DNA of 43,876 bases from an uncultured Megasphaera sp. Its GTDB lineage: Bacteria > Bacillota > Negativicutes > Veillonellales > Megasphaeraceae. Below the pieces are notes generated by a model, which saw nothing but the letters and a program-made list of their open reading frames with translations, was not told where the DNA came from and made no database searches. Below, piece after piece: positions 1-8,646 of this stretch; position 1 is the first letter of the stretch; every line of letters begins with the position of its first letter. The position numbers and the translations under genes were made by a program. The DNA lies in the NCBI RefSeq assembly GCF_900539295.1, contig NZ_UQBH01000018.1, forward strand, positions 1-43,876, given 5' to 3'.

Positions 1-158
1 TTGTCCGGCGTTTCATTCCCAAAGGAAGCGATTTAGCTAAGGTGTCGTCTAAAACCATTGCGATGATTGAACACTGGATCAACGAACTGCCTCGAAAAAT
101 CTTTGCGTACGAGGATGCTGAATCTAAATTTCAGATTGAATTATCTCGAGTGTCCTAA
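1..158 (+). CDS. IS30-family transposase, C-terminal end (5' cut by window)
   Basis: This is the last 51 codons or so of an open frame entering from the left edge; the first complete codon is at 3-5 and the stop is TAA at 156-158. The peptide begins VRRFIPKGSDLAKVS and continues with IEHWINELPRK. This is the conserved C-terminus of IS30-type DDE transposases, where an RRFxPKGxD block follows the last catalytic glutamate and an N-x-x-PRK-like motif follows that. The catalytic DDE residues lie outside the window, so activity cannot be judged. The family call is from motif recognition. The frame is intact to the stop. Confidence 0.75.
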   Translation, partial: VRRFIPKGSDLAKVSSKTIAMIEHWINELPRKIFAYEDAESKFQIELSRVS

Positions 159-292
159 TTGGTATTGCAATTAACCCGTAAAGTTTTTTGTTCTAACCGC
201 TGTGTCTCCCCCATTTATAAATCGGGTGCTGTCCCAAAATTACAAAGAATCCCTTATCCCCTCCGACCGCCGAAAGCCTCCTGCCCGTTCTT
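159..292 (+). mobile_element. Probable end of the IS30-type element and junction with host DNA
   Basis: There are 134 noncoding bases between the transposase stop and the stop codon of the convergent helicase gene. They should contain the terminal inverted repeat of the element. A candidate end lies around 222-243, with the text GGGTGCTGTCCCAAAATT, after an AT-rich stretch. The matching left end is outside the window, so the boundary and any target duplication cannot be fixed from here. Host-like sequence resumes before 293. Confidence 0.4.
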
Positions 293-3169
293 TTATTCAC
301 AAAGATAGGCATAGAGCTTGTCTTCTACGGGCTTATCGAGGAGGAACCGGAAATTGACGATGGGAAGAAGATTGCCGTGATCGTCGGCAATGGTCTTCTC
401 TTCCGGCTCGCCCAGGACCTTTAAATCGCCCATGTAGTAGAAGTTCGATCCTTCAGCATCGCTTTTTTTCACGAACAACAGCTTCCGCGTCCCATCGGAC
501 TGAATGGCGGGAATCTGAGACGATGTCAAGCGAACACGGGATCGAGTCATCCAACTGAACTCTTGCGGCGATACGAATTGGTCTTCATACTTCGTATTGG
601 CCGAAATATCTTCACACTTCTCATACGTGACAAAGATGGGACAGGTATTCCCGACGATTTGGTAGCCGTTCAGCGTCCCTTCGCGGTTGGCGGCATAATT
701 TAGGATGCGGGACACATCTTTTCGGGAATAGCGGCCATAACGGGCAAAGCCGCCGACGATTTCGGGATGGTCCTGCACATAGAGGCCTTCAAAGCGATAC
801 GTTCCGTAATCGAGAATGTCACCGACATAGGCTTGAAATTCAGGATTCTCTTTCAAGGATTCAAAATAAGGCGTCGTCCGATAACAATGGTTTTCAAAAG
901 AAACAAGAGGCAGACTGCCGTATTTCTTCTGCGCCGTTTTGATAAAAAACTGCAGGCTTAACACACGAGCGGCATGGTCCATGGTCTCCGTCGACGGCAG
1001 CATGTCGTACCGATTTTCCATCTCTTCAGCAAGCTCCGCTGTCGACCACGACGATTGATCCATCAAATGGCGGAGGACCAAGATTTCTTCCATCCGCTTC
1101 CCATTGGCAAGTTCCAGGCTCATCATCTTCAGCACGGCCCGATGGGCGTCATTCAGCGTCGACGGCCGGGGATCCATGTACTGGGAAAATTCATAGAACG
1201 ACTCTTTCTTGGCAATAAATAAGGACGGATCTTTGTCGCCGATGCGGACGAAATCCATCATCATCGGCACTCTGCCCAACCGATACGCCATGTCGCGGTA
1301 AGATGCCTTCAACTCCCTCAAATCGGCGAGAGCACTCTTGGCGTCGATGGCCGCATAAATCCGTTCTTTCGCAATATCGTCGAAATAAACAGACGTCGCT
1401 CCCGGCAAAAAATTGGCCTGCATCAATTGGCGGACAAAATCTTTATCGTAGGTCCGATCGCCAAAGAGGGCGATGGGCAGCAAAAAGTTATTTTCATAAT
1501 TGCCGATGAAGTCGAGGACTTCCAAATACCGCTTATAGGGGTACTTTCGCAGCCCGCGGCCCAACTGCTGGACGAAGACGATGGCCGACGTCGTCGGACG
1601 GAGCATGATGACCTGGTTGACCTGCGGAATATCGACGCCTTCATTAAAGATATCACAGGTGAAGATATAGTCAAGATAGTCGTCATCCTCAGCAGCGTTC
1701 GCTTCTAAACGGGCGATGGCTGCCTGTCTTTCTCCTTCGCTCGACGCCCCAGTCAAGGCCGCCGCCCTTCTTCCGTGACGGCAAAAGGCTGCCGCCAACG
1801 ACCGGGCTTCATCGACACTGCGGCAAAAGACAAGACCTTTGACGCGGTCCGTATCGCTGCCGTACAAATCGGCATAATAGAGGATATGGCGCACCCGTTC
1901 TTCACAGGTCAGGGCATTAAAATCACTGTGGTCATCGAGTATTTGTCCATTGACCGTAATTTCGCTGACGCCGTGATAGTGGAAGGGTACCAGCATATTT
2001 TCGGCCAAGGCGTCGTGGAGGCGGATTTCATAGGCAATATTGTGGTTGAACAAGGCATAGATATCGAAATCATCAGACCGCTCCGGCGTCGCCGTCATGC
2101 CTAAGAGAAACCGGGGCTTAAAATAGTCGAGTACCTTCTGATACGTCGCCGCGCCGCCGTGGTGCACTTCGTCCATGACGATGTAGTCAAAGGCATCGGG
2201 TGCAAAAGAATGAAGGATTTCATCGCGGGCTAAGGTTTGGATCGTCGCAAACAGATAGGGCTTGTCGCCCTCTTTGACATGGCCGGTCAACAGCCCCGTA
2301 TCGGCCGGGTTGACGCCGACCTTGACGTAGCTGTCGCGGGCACTCTTGACGATGAGTTCCCGATGGACGACGAAGAGAAACCGCCGTGGCTGCAGTTTCA
2401 TGACATCGAAAGCCGACAGATAGGTCTTGCCGGTCCCGGTCGCTGAAATCAAAAGGCCCCGGTCCTCTCCTGCCTCGCGCAGTTGTTGAATGCCCGAAAG
2501 GGCCGCCTTTTGCATGGCATTAGGCTGAATCTTATGGAAGGGCAGAAAGACCTTCTCCCGCTTCGGATTATGGCAGCTGTAGATAGCTTTATAGGCCCGA
2601 ATCCAGTCGTCATCGACGACTTCTGCCGTATCCCACAGAGCTTGGAATTCCTCTTGGGTCTGACGAATGAGAGCCCCATTTTCAGCCGACGTAAAGAAGA
2701 CGTTCCACTCCTGATTGCTCGTCAAGGCGTTGGCCGTCATATTGCTGCTGCCGATGACCATAGTATAATTTTCCGGCCCGGCCTGGGCGCGGTGAAAGAG
2801 GTAGCCCTTGGCATGAAAGGCCCTCTCTTCCGTCACCATGCGCAGTTCGACGTTAGGGAACTTCAGCAGTTCCTGCAAGGCGTCGGGCTCAGTAAAATTC
2901 AAATACTGCGAAGCCAGAATTTTTCCCTTGGCCCGGTCATTCTCGATGAGGGCGTCCTTCAGGCAGGCAATGCCGCTCTTGGTCAGGAAGGCGACGGAAA
3001 ACAGAAACTGGTCGCAGACGTAGAGCTGGGACAAAATGGTATCCAGGACTTTTCGCTTTTTTTCTTTATTATTGGTCAGTATTTTCGGTACGTAGCGCTG
3101 GTCGGCTTCGATGGTATAGTCGATAAAGCCTTCGCGCAGGCACTGTTCAAGGGCCCCATATTCCACCAT
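293..3169 (-). CDS. PLD-nuclease / superfamily II helicase / DUF3427 protein
   Basis: A 958-residue multidomain protein. Residues about 30-170 form a phospholipase-D-like nuclease module with one HxK motif (H119, K121) followed by GSSN at 140-143. Residues about 205-560 form an SF2 helicase with Walker A ATGTGKTY (243-250), a DEVH box (333-336), SATPE-like and QxxGRGLR motifs. The remaining 400 residues match the C-terminal region known as DUF3427. Family members are ATP-dependent DNA or RNA remodelers fused to a nuclease; the substrate is unknown. It starts 8 bases after the Nudix gene stop, with an AGAGG-type ribosome site just before ATG, so the two are probably cotranscribed. A single HKD half-site suggests dimerisation. 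A role in mobile-element defence is inference. Confidence 0.85.
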   Translation of the reverse strand: MVEYGALEQCLREGFIDYTIEADQRYVPKILTNNKEKKRKVLDTILSQLYVCDQFLFSVAFLTKSGIACLKDALIENDRAKGKILASQYLNFTEPDALQELLKFPNVELRMVTEERAFHAKGYLFHRAQAGPENYTMVIGSSNMTANALTSNQEWNVFFTSAENGALIRQTQEEFQALWDTAEVVDDDWIRAYKAIYSCHNPKREKVFLPFHKIQPNAMQKAALSGIQQLREAGEDRGLLISATGTGKTYLSAFDVMKLQPRRFLFVVHRELIVKSARDSYVKVGVNPADTGLLTGHVKEGDKPYLFATIQTLARDEILHSFAPDAFDYIVMDEVHHGGAATYQKVLDYFKPRFLLGMTATPERSDDFDIYALFNHNIAYEIRLHDALAENMLVPFHYHGVSEITVNGQILDDHSDFNALTCEERVRHILYYADLYGSDTDRVKGLVFCRSVDEARSLAAAFCRHGRRAAALTGASSEGERQAAIARLEANAAEDDDYLDYIFTCDIFNEGVDIPQVNQVIMLRPTTSAIVFVQQLGRGLRKYPYKRYLEVLDFIGNYENNFLLPIALFGDRTYDKDFVRQLMQANFLPGATSVYFDDIAKERIYAAIDAKSALADLRELKASYRDMAYRLGRVPMMMDFVRIGDKDPSLFIAKKESFYEFSQYMDPRPSTLNDAHRAVLKMMSLELANGKRMEEILVLRHLMDQSSWSTAELAEEMENRYDMLPSTETMDHAARVLSLQFFIKTAQKKYGSLPLVSFENHCYRTTPYFESLKENPEFQAYVGDILDYGTYRFEGLYVQDHPEIVGGFARYGRYSRKDVSRILNYAANREGTLNGYQIVGNTCPIFVTYEKCEDISANTKYEDQFVSPQEFSWMTRSRVRLTSSQIPAIQSDGTRKLLFVKKSDAEGSNFYYMGDLKVLGEPEEKTIADDHGNLLPIVNFRFLLDKPVEDKLYAYLCE

Positions 3170-3177
3170 GACCGCCT

Positions 3178-3579
3178 CTACTTTCCGGCCAGTTTCTGCA
3201 TAATCGGCACATCAGCCGGCGCCCAATCCAGGGTCGGCAGTTCCTGAGGGGCCAGCCATTTGGCATCGACATGTTCTTTCCGGATGAAATCGGGCTTGTC
3301 CAATACGCAGTAAAAGGCGTGGAGACTGATGGAAAAATCAGGATAGTCGTGGTGGACAGTCATGTACAGGTCTTCTTCCTTGACCGAGACATGAACATCC
3401 ATTTCTTCCCGCAGTTCCCGTTCAATGGCTGCATGCTTGGCTTCACCGGCCTCAATCTTTCCGCCCGGGAATTCATACTTAAAACTGACGTAGTCGAACT
3501 TCCCCTGTCCCCGTTCCATACAGAGGATTTTTCCCTTATATTCCAAAATAGCTGCCACTACTTCCAAATGCTTCATCAC
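3178..3579 (-). CDS. Nudix (MutT-like) nucleoside triphosphate pyrophosphohydrolase
   Basis: A 133-residue single-domain Nudix protein. The Nudix box runs from G40 to V62: G40, E46, then R54-E55-L-R-E58-E59, with D61 where many members have Gly. D at this place is common in the (deoxy)nucleoside triphosphate pyrophosphohydrolase/MutT branch, which hydrolyses oxidised or noncanonical NTPs to the monophosphate. The residues before the box (EFPGGKIEAGE) fit that branch. The gene is first in a two-gene unit with the PLD-helicase and has an AGAAGG site 7 bases before ATG. Two ATG codons are adjacent at the start and either may be used. Substrate specificity cannot be read from the sequence. Confidence 0.85.
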   Translation of the reverse strand: MMKHLEVVAAILEYKGKILCMERGQGKFDYVSFKYEFPGGKIEAGEAKHAAIERELREEMDVHVSVKEEDLYMTVHHDYPDFSISLHAFYCVLDKPDFIRKEHVDAKWLAPQELPTLDWAPADVPIMQKLAGK

Positions 3580-3605
3580 ACGGCCTTCTTTCCTCGTTTT
3601 TCCCT

Positions 3606-3621
3606 ATTTTACCATGGTAAA
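3606..3621 (-). promoter_or_regulatory. Candidate -10 and palindrome upstream of the Nudix-helicase unit
   Basis: The minus strand carries TAAAAT (3611-3606) overlapping a perfect 14-bp palindrome, TTTACCATGGTAAA (3608-3621). It lies 27-42 bases upstream of the Nudix start. A convincing -35 hexamer is not visible at 16-18 bases, so this may be a regulator-dependent promoter, with the palindrome as an operator. That role is inferred. Confidence 0.35.
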
Positions 3622-3680
3622 GTTCTTTTGCCTACTGAAAGCCGCCCTTTCCGGGAAAAATCCCCGTTCAGAGCGAAAAA

Positions 3681-5057
3681 TCAGGCAAAGGCCTTTTCAA
3701 TGGCCTCGCGCAGGGTGGCGACGCCGACGAAGCGGCAGTCCGGGAATTTATCGGTTTCGACGTCTTCGAGGTTTCCCTTGGGCATGATAAAGGTACGGAA
3801 CCCCATTTTCGCCGCCTCTTTGACGCGGCGCAGGGCTTGGGGAACGCGGCGGATGTCGCCGGTCAGACCGACTTCCCCCATGACGACGGTCCGGCTGTCC
3901 ATGGAGATGTCGCGCAGGCTGGAATAGACGGCCAGGAGGACCGGGAGGTCGGCTGCCGTCTCGGTCAGGCGCAGGCCGCCGACGACGTTGATATAGACGT
4001 CCTGGCTGCCAAGGGCGGCGCCGAGGCGCTTTTCAAGGACGGCCAAGAGGATGATGAGGCGGTTGTAGTCCATGCCCGATGCCGTTCGACGGGGAACGGC
4101 AAAGACGGAATGAGCCGTCAGGGCTTGGATTTCCCCCAGCATAGGCCGCATGCCGTCGAGGACGGCGGCGACGGCAGAACCGGCTTGGTCCGCCGCCCGT
4201 TCCGCCAAGAGGAGCTGAGACGGATTTTCCAGTTCTGACAAGCCTCCGCCGGTCATGGTGAACAGGCCCGACTCGTTGGTAGAGCCGAAGCGGTTCTTAA
4301 TGCCCCGGAGGATGCGGAACTGGTAGTTGCGTTCCCCTTCAAAATAGAGGACGACGTCTACCATGTGTTCCATCATGCGCGGCCCGGCAATGGCCCCGTC
4401 TTTAGTGACGTGGCCGATGACGATGACCGGAATGGCTTCACTTTTGGCAAAGGTCATGAGGCGGCTCGTCCCTTCTCGGATTTGGGACAAGCTCCCCGGC
4501 GTCCCTTCGACGGCCTGGCTGTACATGGTCTGAATGGAGTCGACGATGACCAAGGCCGGCCGCCGCTTGTGGGCTTCGCTCAAAATGTTGTCCAAGGACG
4601 TATCGGCCTGAATGACCAGGTTCGGCGCGGCAATGCCTAAGCGCTGAGCCCGCAGTTTGATCTGACCGGCCGATTCTTCACCGGACCCGTAGAGGACGGT
4701 GCCGTTCTTGGCGCAGACGGCCGCTGCCAGCTGCAGGACCAGCGTCGACTTGCCGATGCCCGGATCACCGCTCAAGAGGATGAGGGCTCCCGGCACGATG
4801 CCGCCGCCGAGGACGCGGTCCAGTTCGCCGATGCCTGTTTCGACGCGGGTCATGTCTTCTAAGGCGATGTCTGACAAGGACGTAGCCCGCGACGCCGGAC
4901 CGCTGCGGGCCATGCTCTGAGCCGCCTTAGGTACGTCGGGCGTCACCTGTTCTTCTTCCATCGTATTCCACTCGCCGCACTGGGGACAGCGGCCGAGCCA
5001 GCGGCTGGAGACGCTGCCGCAGCTGGTACAAACGTAACGAATTTTTGCTTTTGCCAT
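3681..5057 (-). CDS. radA: DNA repair protein RadA (Sms)
   Basis: A 458-residue RadA, a RecA-like helicase that drives branch migration of recombination intermediates. Features in order are a C4 zinc ribbon (C10, C13, C24, C27), a RecA-type ATPase with Walker A GDPGIGKS starting at 97, the RadA-specific KNRFG motif at 254-258, and a C-terminal Lon-protease-like domain of about 150 residues. The ATG at 5057 is chosen because AAGGAGT precedes it and RadA proteins begin exactly at this zinc ribbon; an upstream in-frame ATG would add 19 unrelated residues. A small hairpin, GCGCTG/CAGCGC (5069-5085), sits just before the ribosome site. The gene follows clpC but is separated from it by a strong terminator, so it needs read-through or its own promoter. 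Confidence 0.97.
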   Translation of the reverse strand: MAKAKIRYVCTSCGSVSSRWLGRCPQCGEWNTMEEEQVTPDVPKAAQSMARSGPASRATSLSDIALEDMTRVETGIGELDRVLGGGIVPGALILLSGDPGIGKSTLVLQLAAAVCAKNGTVLYGSGEESAGQIKLRAQRLGIAAPNLVIQADTSLDNILSEAHKRRPALVIVDSIQTMYSQAVEGTPGSLSQIREGTSRLMTFAKSEAIPVIVIGHVTKDGAIAGPRMMEHMVDVVLYFEGERNYQFRILRGIKNRFGSTNESGLFTMTGGGLSELENPSQLLLAERAADQAGSAVAAVLDGMRPMLGEIQALTAHSVFAVPRRTASGMDYNRLIILLAVLEKRLGAALGSQDVYINVVGGLRLTETAADLPVLLAVYSSLRDISMDSRTVVMGEVGLTGDIRRVPQALRRVKEAAKMGFRTFIMPKGNLEDVETDKFPDCRFVGVATLREAIEKAFA

Positions 5058-5090
5058 ATTACTCCTTCGCGCTGACCTGCAGCGCTGTTT

Positions 5091-5136
5091 ATAAAAAAAG
5101 GCTTCGCATGGCAAGCATCAGCCTTCATGCGAAGCC
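5091..5136 (-). terminator. Intrinsic terminator after clpC
   Basis: On the minus strand a perfect 11-bp stem, GGCTTCGCATG with CATGCGAAGCC (5136-5126 and 5110-5100), is followed by seven T residues (5099-5093). It lies directly after the clpC stop and before radA, so it ends the ctsR operon transcript. Confidence 0.9.
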
Positions 5137-5142
5137 CTATCA

Positions 5143-7572
5143 TCATTCCGTCGTAAAGACGAGTTTCTTCTTATCTACACTGTCGACGTGAATCGTATTG
5201 CCGTCTTTGACGTCGCCGCTTAAGAGCATTTCCGAAATCGGGTCTTCGACCAGTTTCTGGATAGCTCGTTTCAGCGGGCGGGCACCGTAGGCAAAATCCG
5301 TACCGTCTTGAACGAGAACGTCGTCGGCTGCCGTCGTCCAGTTGAGGCCAACGCCTTTTTCACCGAGGCGTGTGGTCAGCTCTTTGAGCATGATATCGAC
5401 GATCTGGCGAAGATCGGACTGAGCCAGGGGCTTGAAGACGATCATTTCATCGATACGGTTCAAGAATTCCGGCCGGAAGAAGCGTTTCACATCCTCAAGA
5501 ATTGCCTTGCGGGCCTCGTTAAAGGCCTTTTCTTCACTGCCGCCTTCGCTTCCCGTAGCAAAGCCCATGACCGGTCCGGACGGACGGAGATGAGAAGCCC
5601 CGAGGTTGCTGGTCATGATGATGACCGTATTGCGGAAGTCGACGGTCCGGCCCTTCGAGTCGGTCAGACGGCCTTCATCGAGGACCTGCAGCAAGAGGTT
5701 GAAGAAGTCGCTGCTGGCCTTTTCGACTTCGTCGAAGAGGATGACACTGTAAGGTTTTTCCCGGACCGCATCGGTCAGTTCGCCCCCTTCTTCATAGCCG
5801 ACGTAGCCCGGAGGGGCGCCGACCAGGCGGGAGACGCTGTATTTTTCCATGAATTCACTCATGTCGATGCGGATCATATTGTCGGCACTGTCAAAGAGCT
5901 GGGCCGCTAAGGTGCGGGCCAATTCCGTCTTGCCGACGCCGGACGGGCCGAGGAACAAGAAGGACCCGATGGGACGGTTGGCATCTTTCAGGCCGGCCCG
6001 GGCACGGCGGACGGCTTTAGCCACGGCCGTAACGGCATCGTCCTGACTGATGACCCGTTTATGCAGTTCTTCTTCCAAGTGGAGCAGGCGCTGCGATTCC
6101 GTTTCCGTAATCTGCTGGACGGGAACGCCGGTCCACATAGAAACGACGTCGGCAATATCGTTTTCGGTGACGACCAGTTTTTCATCGTCGTGCTGCTTCT
6201 TTTCCTTCTGGAGGGCAGAAATTTCCGAAGCGATCTTTTTGCCGGCATCGCGCAGGGATGCGCATTTTTCAAAGTCTTCCCCGTCGAGGGCCGCTTCTTT
6301 TTCTTTCTTGATGTCCGCCAATTTCTGTTCGAGAACCTGCAGTTCCTGAGACGGCGCAAAGACTTTCATGCGGACCCGGGCCGTCGCTTCGTCCATGACG
6401 TCGATGGCCTTATCGGGCAGGTAGCGGTCAGAAATATAGCGGGCCGACAATTTGACAGCCGCCTTTACGGCATCGTCGGTGATGCGGGCCTTGTGGAAGG
6501 CTTCATAGCGGTCGCGGAGGCCGAACAAAATGGATACCGCATCTTCTTCATTCGGTTCACCGACCTGGACGGGCTGGAAACGCCGGGCCAGGGCCGCATC
6601 CTTTTCAAAGTGCTTCTTATATTCGTCGGCTGTCGTCGCCCCGATGCACTGCAGGTCGCCGCGGGCCAGGGCCGGTTTCAGGATGTTGGCTGCATCCATG
6701 GCGCCTTCTACGGCACCGGCACCGATGAGCTGATGGATTTCATCGATAAAGAGGATGATCGAATCATCATGGGAAATGGTGTCGAGGATGCGTTTGATCC
6801 GTTCTTCAAATTCACCGCGGTACTTGGTACCGGCGACGATGCTGGCCAAGTCCAGGGAAAAGACACGCTTATTCTGCAGGCTGTCAGGAACGTTGCCGTT
6901 CAGGATGCGCTGGGCCAGTCCTTCGGCGATGGCCGTCTTGCCGACGCCGGGAGCGCCGATGAGGACCGGATTGTTTTTAGTCCGGCGGCTCAAGATCTGA
7001 ATGACGCGGCTGATTTCTTGTTCCCGGCCGATGACCGGGTCGACTTTATCCTTTTTAGCCCATTCATTGAGGTCGCGGCCGAACTGGGACAAATCGCTGC
7101 CCTTCTTATCGCCGGAAGCCTCACTGCTGCCGCTGTCGCCGTCGTTCATCAGCTCGCTCAGACGCTGGGATACGAGGTCAGGATCGATATCCATATCTTC
7201 CAAGATTTGGACCGCCATGCCCGTCCCTTCTGCCAGGATGCCGAACAAGAGATGTTCTGTACCGACGTAATTCTGTTCCAGACGGTTCGCCTCGCGAACG
7301 GCCATTTCCATGACCCGTTTCGTCCGCGGCGTCAGGCGCAGTTTGCCCGTCGTATCAGTCCCCCAGCCGACTTGCTGTTCAATAGCGCGGGTAACATTTT
7401 CCGACGTCAGGCCCAGCTGGGAGAGAATAAGGCCTGCAATGCCGTCTTTATTTAAAACGAGACCGAGCAGAATATGCTCCGTTCCGACGTAATCATGATG
7501 GAATTTTTGTGCCGTATCCTGTGCGTATTGAAGCACGGCTTTGGCATCATTGGTAAATCGATTGTTCGCCAT
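5143..7572 (-). CDS. clpC: ATP-dependent protease regulatory subunit ClpC
   Basis: An 809-residue Hsp100 unfoldase that feeds substrates to ClpP. There is a double Clp-N domain (about 1-145, with GTEHILLGL and GTEHLLFGIL repeats), a first AAA+ module with Walker A GAPGVGKT at 206-213 and FIDEIH at 275-280, a UVR-containing M-domain near 415-455, and a second AAA+ module with GPSGVGKT at 542-549. The segment PVMGF in the second module matches the ClpP-docking loop. Length and order are typical of ClpC. It is the last gene of ctsR-mcsA-mcsB-clpC, 6 bases after mcsB, with ribosome site AAGGAAGTG. Control by CtsR is expected from the operon. Confidence 0.97.
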   Translation of the reverse strand: MANNRFTNDAKAVLQYAQDTAQKFHHDYVGTEHILLGLVLNKDGIAGLILSQLGLTSENVTRAIEQQVGWGTDTTGKLRLTPRTKRVMEMAVREANRLEQNYVGTEHLLFGILAEGTGMAVQILEDMDIDPDLVSQRLSELMNDGDSGSSEASGDKKGSDLSQFGRDLNEWAKKDKVDPVIGREQEISRVIQILSRRTKNNPVLIGAPGVGKTAIAEGLAQRILNGNVPDSLQNKRVFSLDLASIVAGTKYRGEFEERIKRILDTISHDDSIILFIDEIHQLIGAGAVEGAMDAANILKPALARGDLQCIGATTADEYKKHFEKDAALARRFQPVQVGEPNEEDAVSILFGLRDRYEAFHKARITDDAVKAAVKLSARYISDRYLPDKAIDVMDEATARVRMKVFAPSQELQVLEQKLADIKKEKEAALDGEDFEKCASLRDAGKKIASEISALQKEKKQHDDEKLVVTENDIADVVSMWTGVPVQQITETESQRLLHLEEELHKRVISQDDAVTAVAKAVRRARAGLKDANRPIGSFLFLGPSGVGKTELARTLAAQLFDSADNMIRIDMSEFMEKYSVSRLVGAPPGYVGYEEGGELTDAVREKPYSVILFDEVEKASSDFFNLLLQVLDEGRLTDSKGRTVDFRNTVIIMTSNLGASHLRPSGPVMGFATGSEGGSEEKAFNEARKAILEDVKRFFRPEFLNRIDEMIVFKPLAQSDLRQIVDIMLKELTTRLGEKGVGLNWTTAADDVLVQDGTDFAYGARPLKRAIQKLVEDPISEMLLSGDVKDGNTIHVDSVDKKKLVFTTE

Positions 7573-7578
7573 GGGAAA

Positions 7579-8643
7579 TCACTTCCTTTTGTACTCACCG
7601 AGCACCTGCTGAACCGCTTTGGCACGCTGGTGCTCCAAGTCCTCGCCGCTTAATTCCGAGCCGGCCTGAAGTTGAAGGTAGGCAGGATCAGAAGCGGCCA
7701 TAATGGCTTCATAAGCCAGGGGATGCACGGGGATGACCCCCATGTCGATGCCGAAGCGAAGGTCGCTGGCAAAGTTCAGTGTTTCCCGGTCATCGAGGAG
7801 CCAGGCCTGACTGAGGGTGCCGCAAGTGCGCAGCCATTTATCTTTTAAGGTATTCTTATTGTGGTCCCAAACCATGCTGCGGCAGTTCTGTTCTTCCTGC
7901 ACGATTTGAGTTACGATCTTTCGCAGCTGTTCCATCGTATCGGCTTCGGTCACACCCAGGGTAATCTGGTTGGTGATCTGGAAAATATTGCCGATGGAAT
8001 CGCCGCCTTCTCCATAGATACCGGAGACGGAAAATCCAAATTTAGTCGTTCCTTGGACGATGCGGTTGAACCGCTTCATCAGCACCAAGGCCGGGACGTG
8101 AAGGGTCACGCCGACGGTCATGGCCGTGCCGGTCAGAGACGGGCTTGCCGTCAGGTAGCCGAAGTCGTCGCGGAAGGCAAAGTCCAAGTGACTTTCCAAG
8201 GCATCGTCGATCTGGGCGGCCTGATCCCAAACGCGCCGCAGGTCGAAGCCCGGGGCGGCCACTTGGATGCAGAAATGGTCGTCGCCATTGATCAGGATTG
8301 ACACGGCACCATCGTCGCGAAGGAGGATGCCCCGATGTTCCGGCCGTTCAATGTGGCCGGCCGACGACAAGTGCTTGACGGCCAGTACTTCCCTTTCAAG
8401 GGATGACAAATCTTCAAAAGAGATGAAGCGATAGGCGCCGTGCCCCAAGGTGTTCAGCGTGCCCAGCTGACCCTTCGCTTCTTCGAGGACGGCCGACAAT
8501 TCCGTATCCGACGCCTTATCGGGAAAGACGTATTTCTTCAAATTCCGATTCAGTCGGACACGGCTGTCGATGACGATGTCCTTAAACTCGCCGGTCCCGT
8601 CCTGCCAGGGGCAGAGCGGAGCCATGAGCATATCGAAAGCCAT
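7579..8643 (-). CDS. mcsB: McsB-family protein arginine kinase homologue with altered active site
   Basis: A 354-residue ATP:guanido phosphotransferase of the McsB type. In Bacillus, McsB phosphorylates arginines of CtsR and other proteins and marks them for ClpC. The fold is clear: DSRVRLNRN (26-34), DDHFCIQ (121-127), GYLTASPSLTGT (162-173), IYGEGGDSIGN (209-219) and NQITLG (225-230). Compared by eye with B. subtilis McsB and arginine kinase, several catalytic positions differ. The DHxR arginine is C125, the CPTNxGT cysteine is S167, the RAS arginine is T176, the RGxYGEG arginine is S207, and one catalytic Glu is D121; E212 and the SRVR arginines remain. It may be weak or a pseudokinase adaptor. 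It sits 3 bases after mcsA. Confidence 0.88.
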   Translation of the reverse strand: MAFDMLMAPLCPWQDGTGEFKDIVIDSRVRLNRNLKKYVFPDKASDTELSAVLEEAKGQLGTLNTLGHGAYRFISFEDLSSLEREVLAVKHLSSAGHIERPEHRGILLRDDGAVSILINGDDHFCIQVAAPGFDLRRVWDQAAQIDDALESHLDFAFRDDFGYLTASPSLTGTAMTVGVTLHVPALVLMKRFNRIVQGTTKFGFSVSGIYGEGGDSIGNIFQITNQITLGVTEADTMEQLRKIVTQIVQEEQNCRSMVWDHNKNTLKDKWLRTCGTLSQAWLLDDRETLNFASDLRFGIDMGVIPVHPLAYEAIMAASDPAYLQLQAGSELSGEDLEHQRAKAVQQVLGEYKRK

Positions 8644-8646
8644 GGC

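Noticed and set aside
6061..7455. Long plus-strand open frame opposite clpC (464 codons)
   Set aside because: It is a shadow of the GC-rich third positions of clpC; it has no ribosome site and no recognisable domain.
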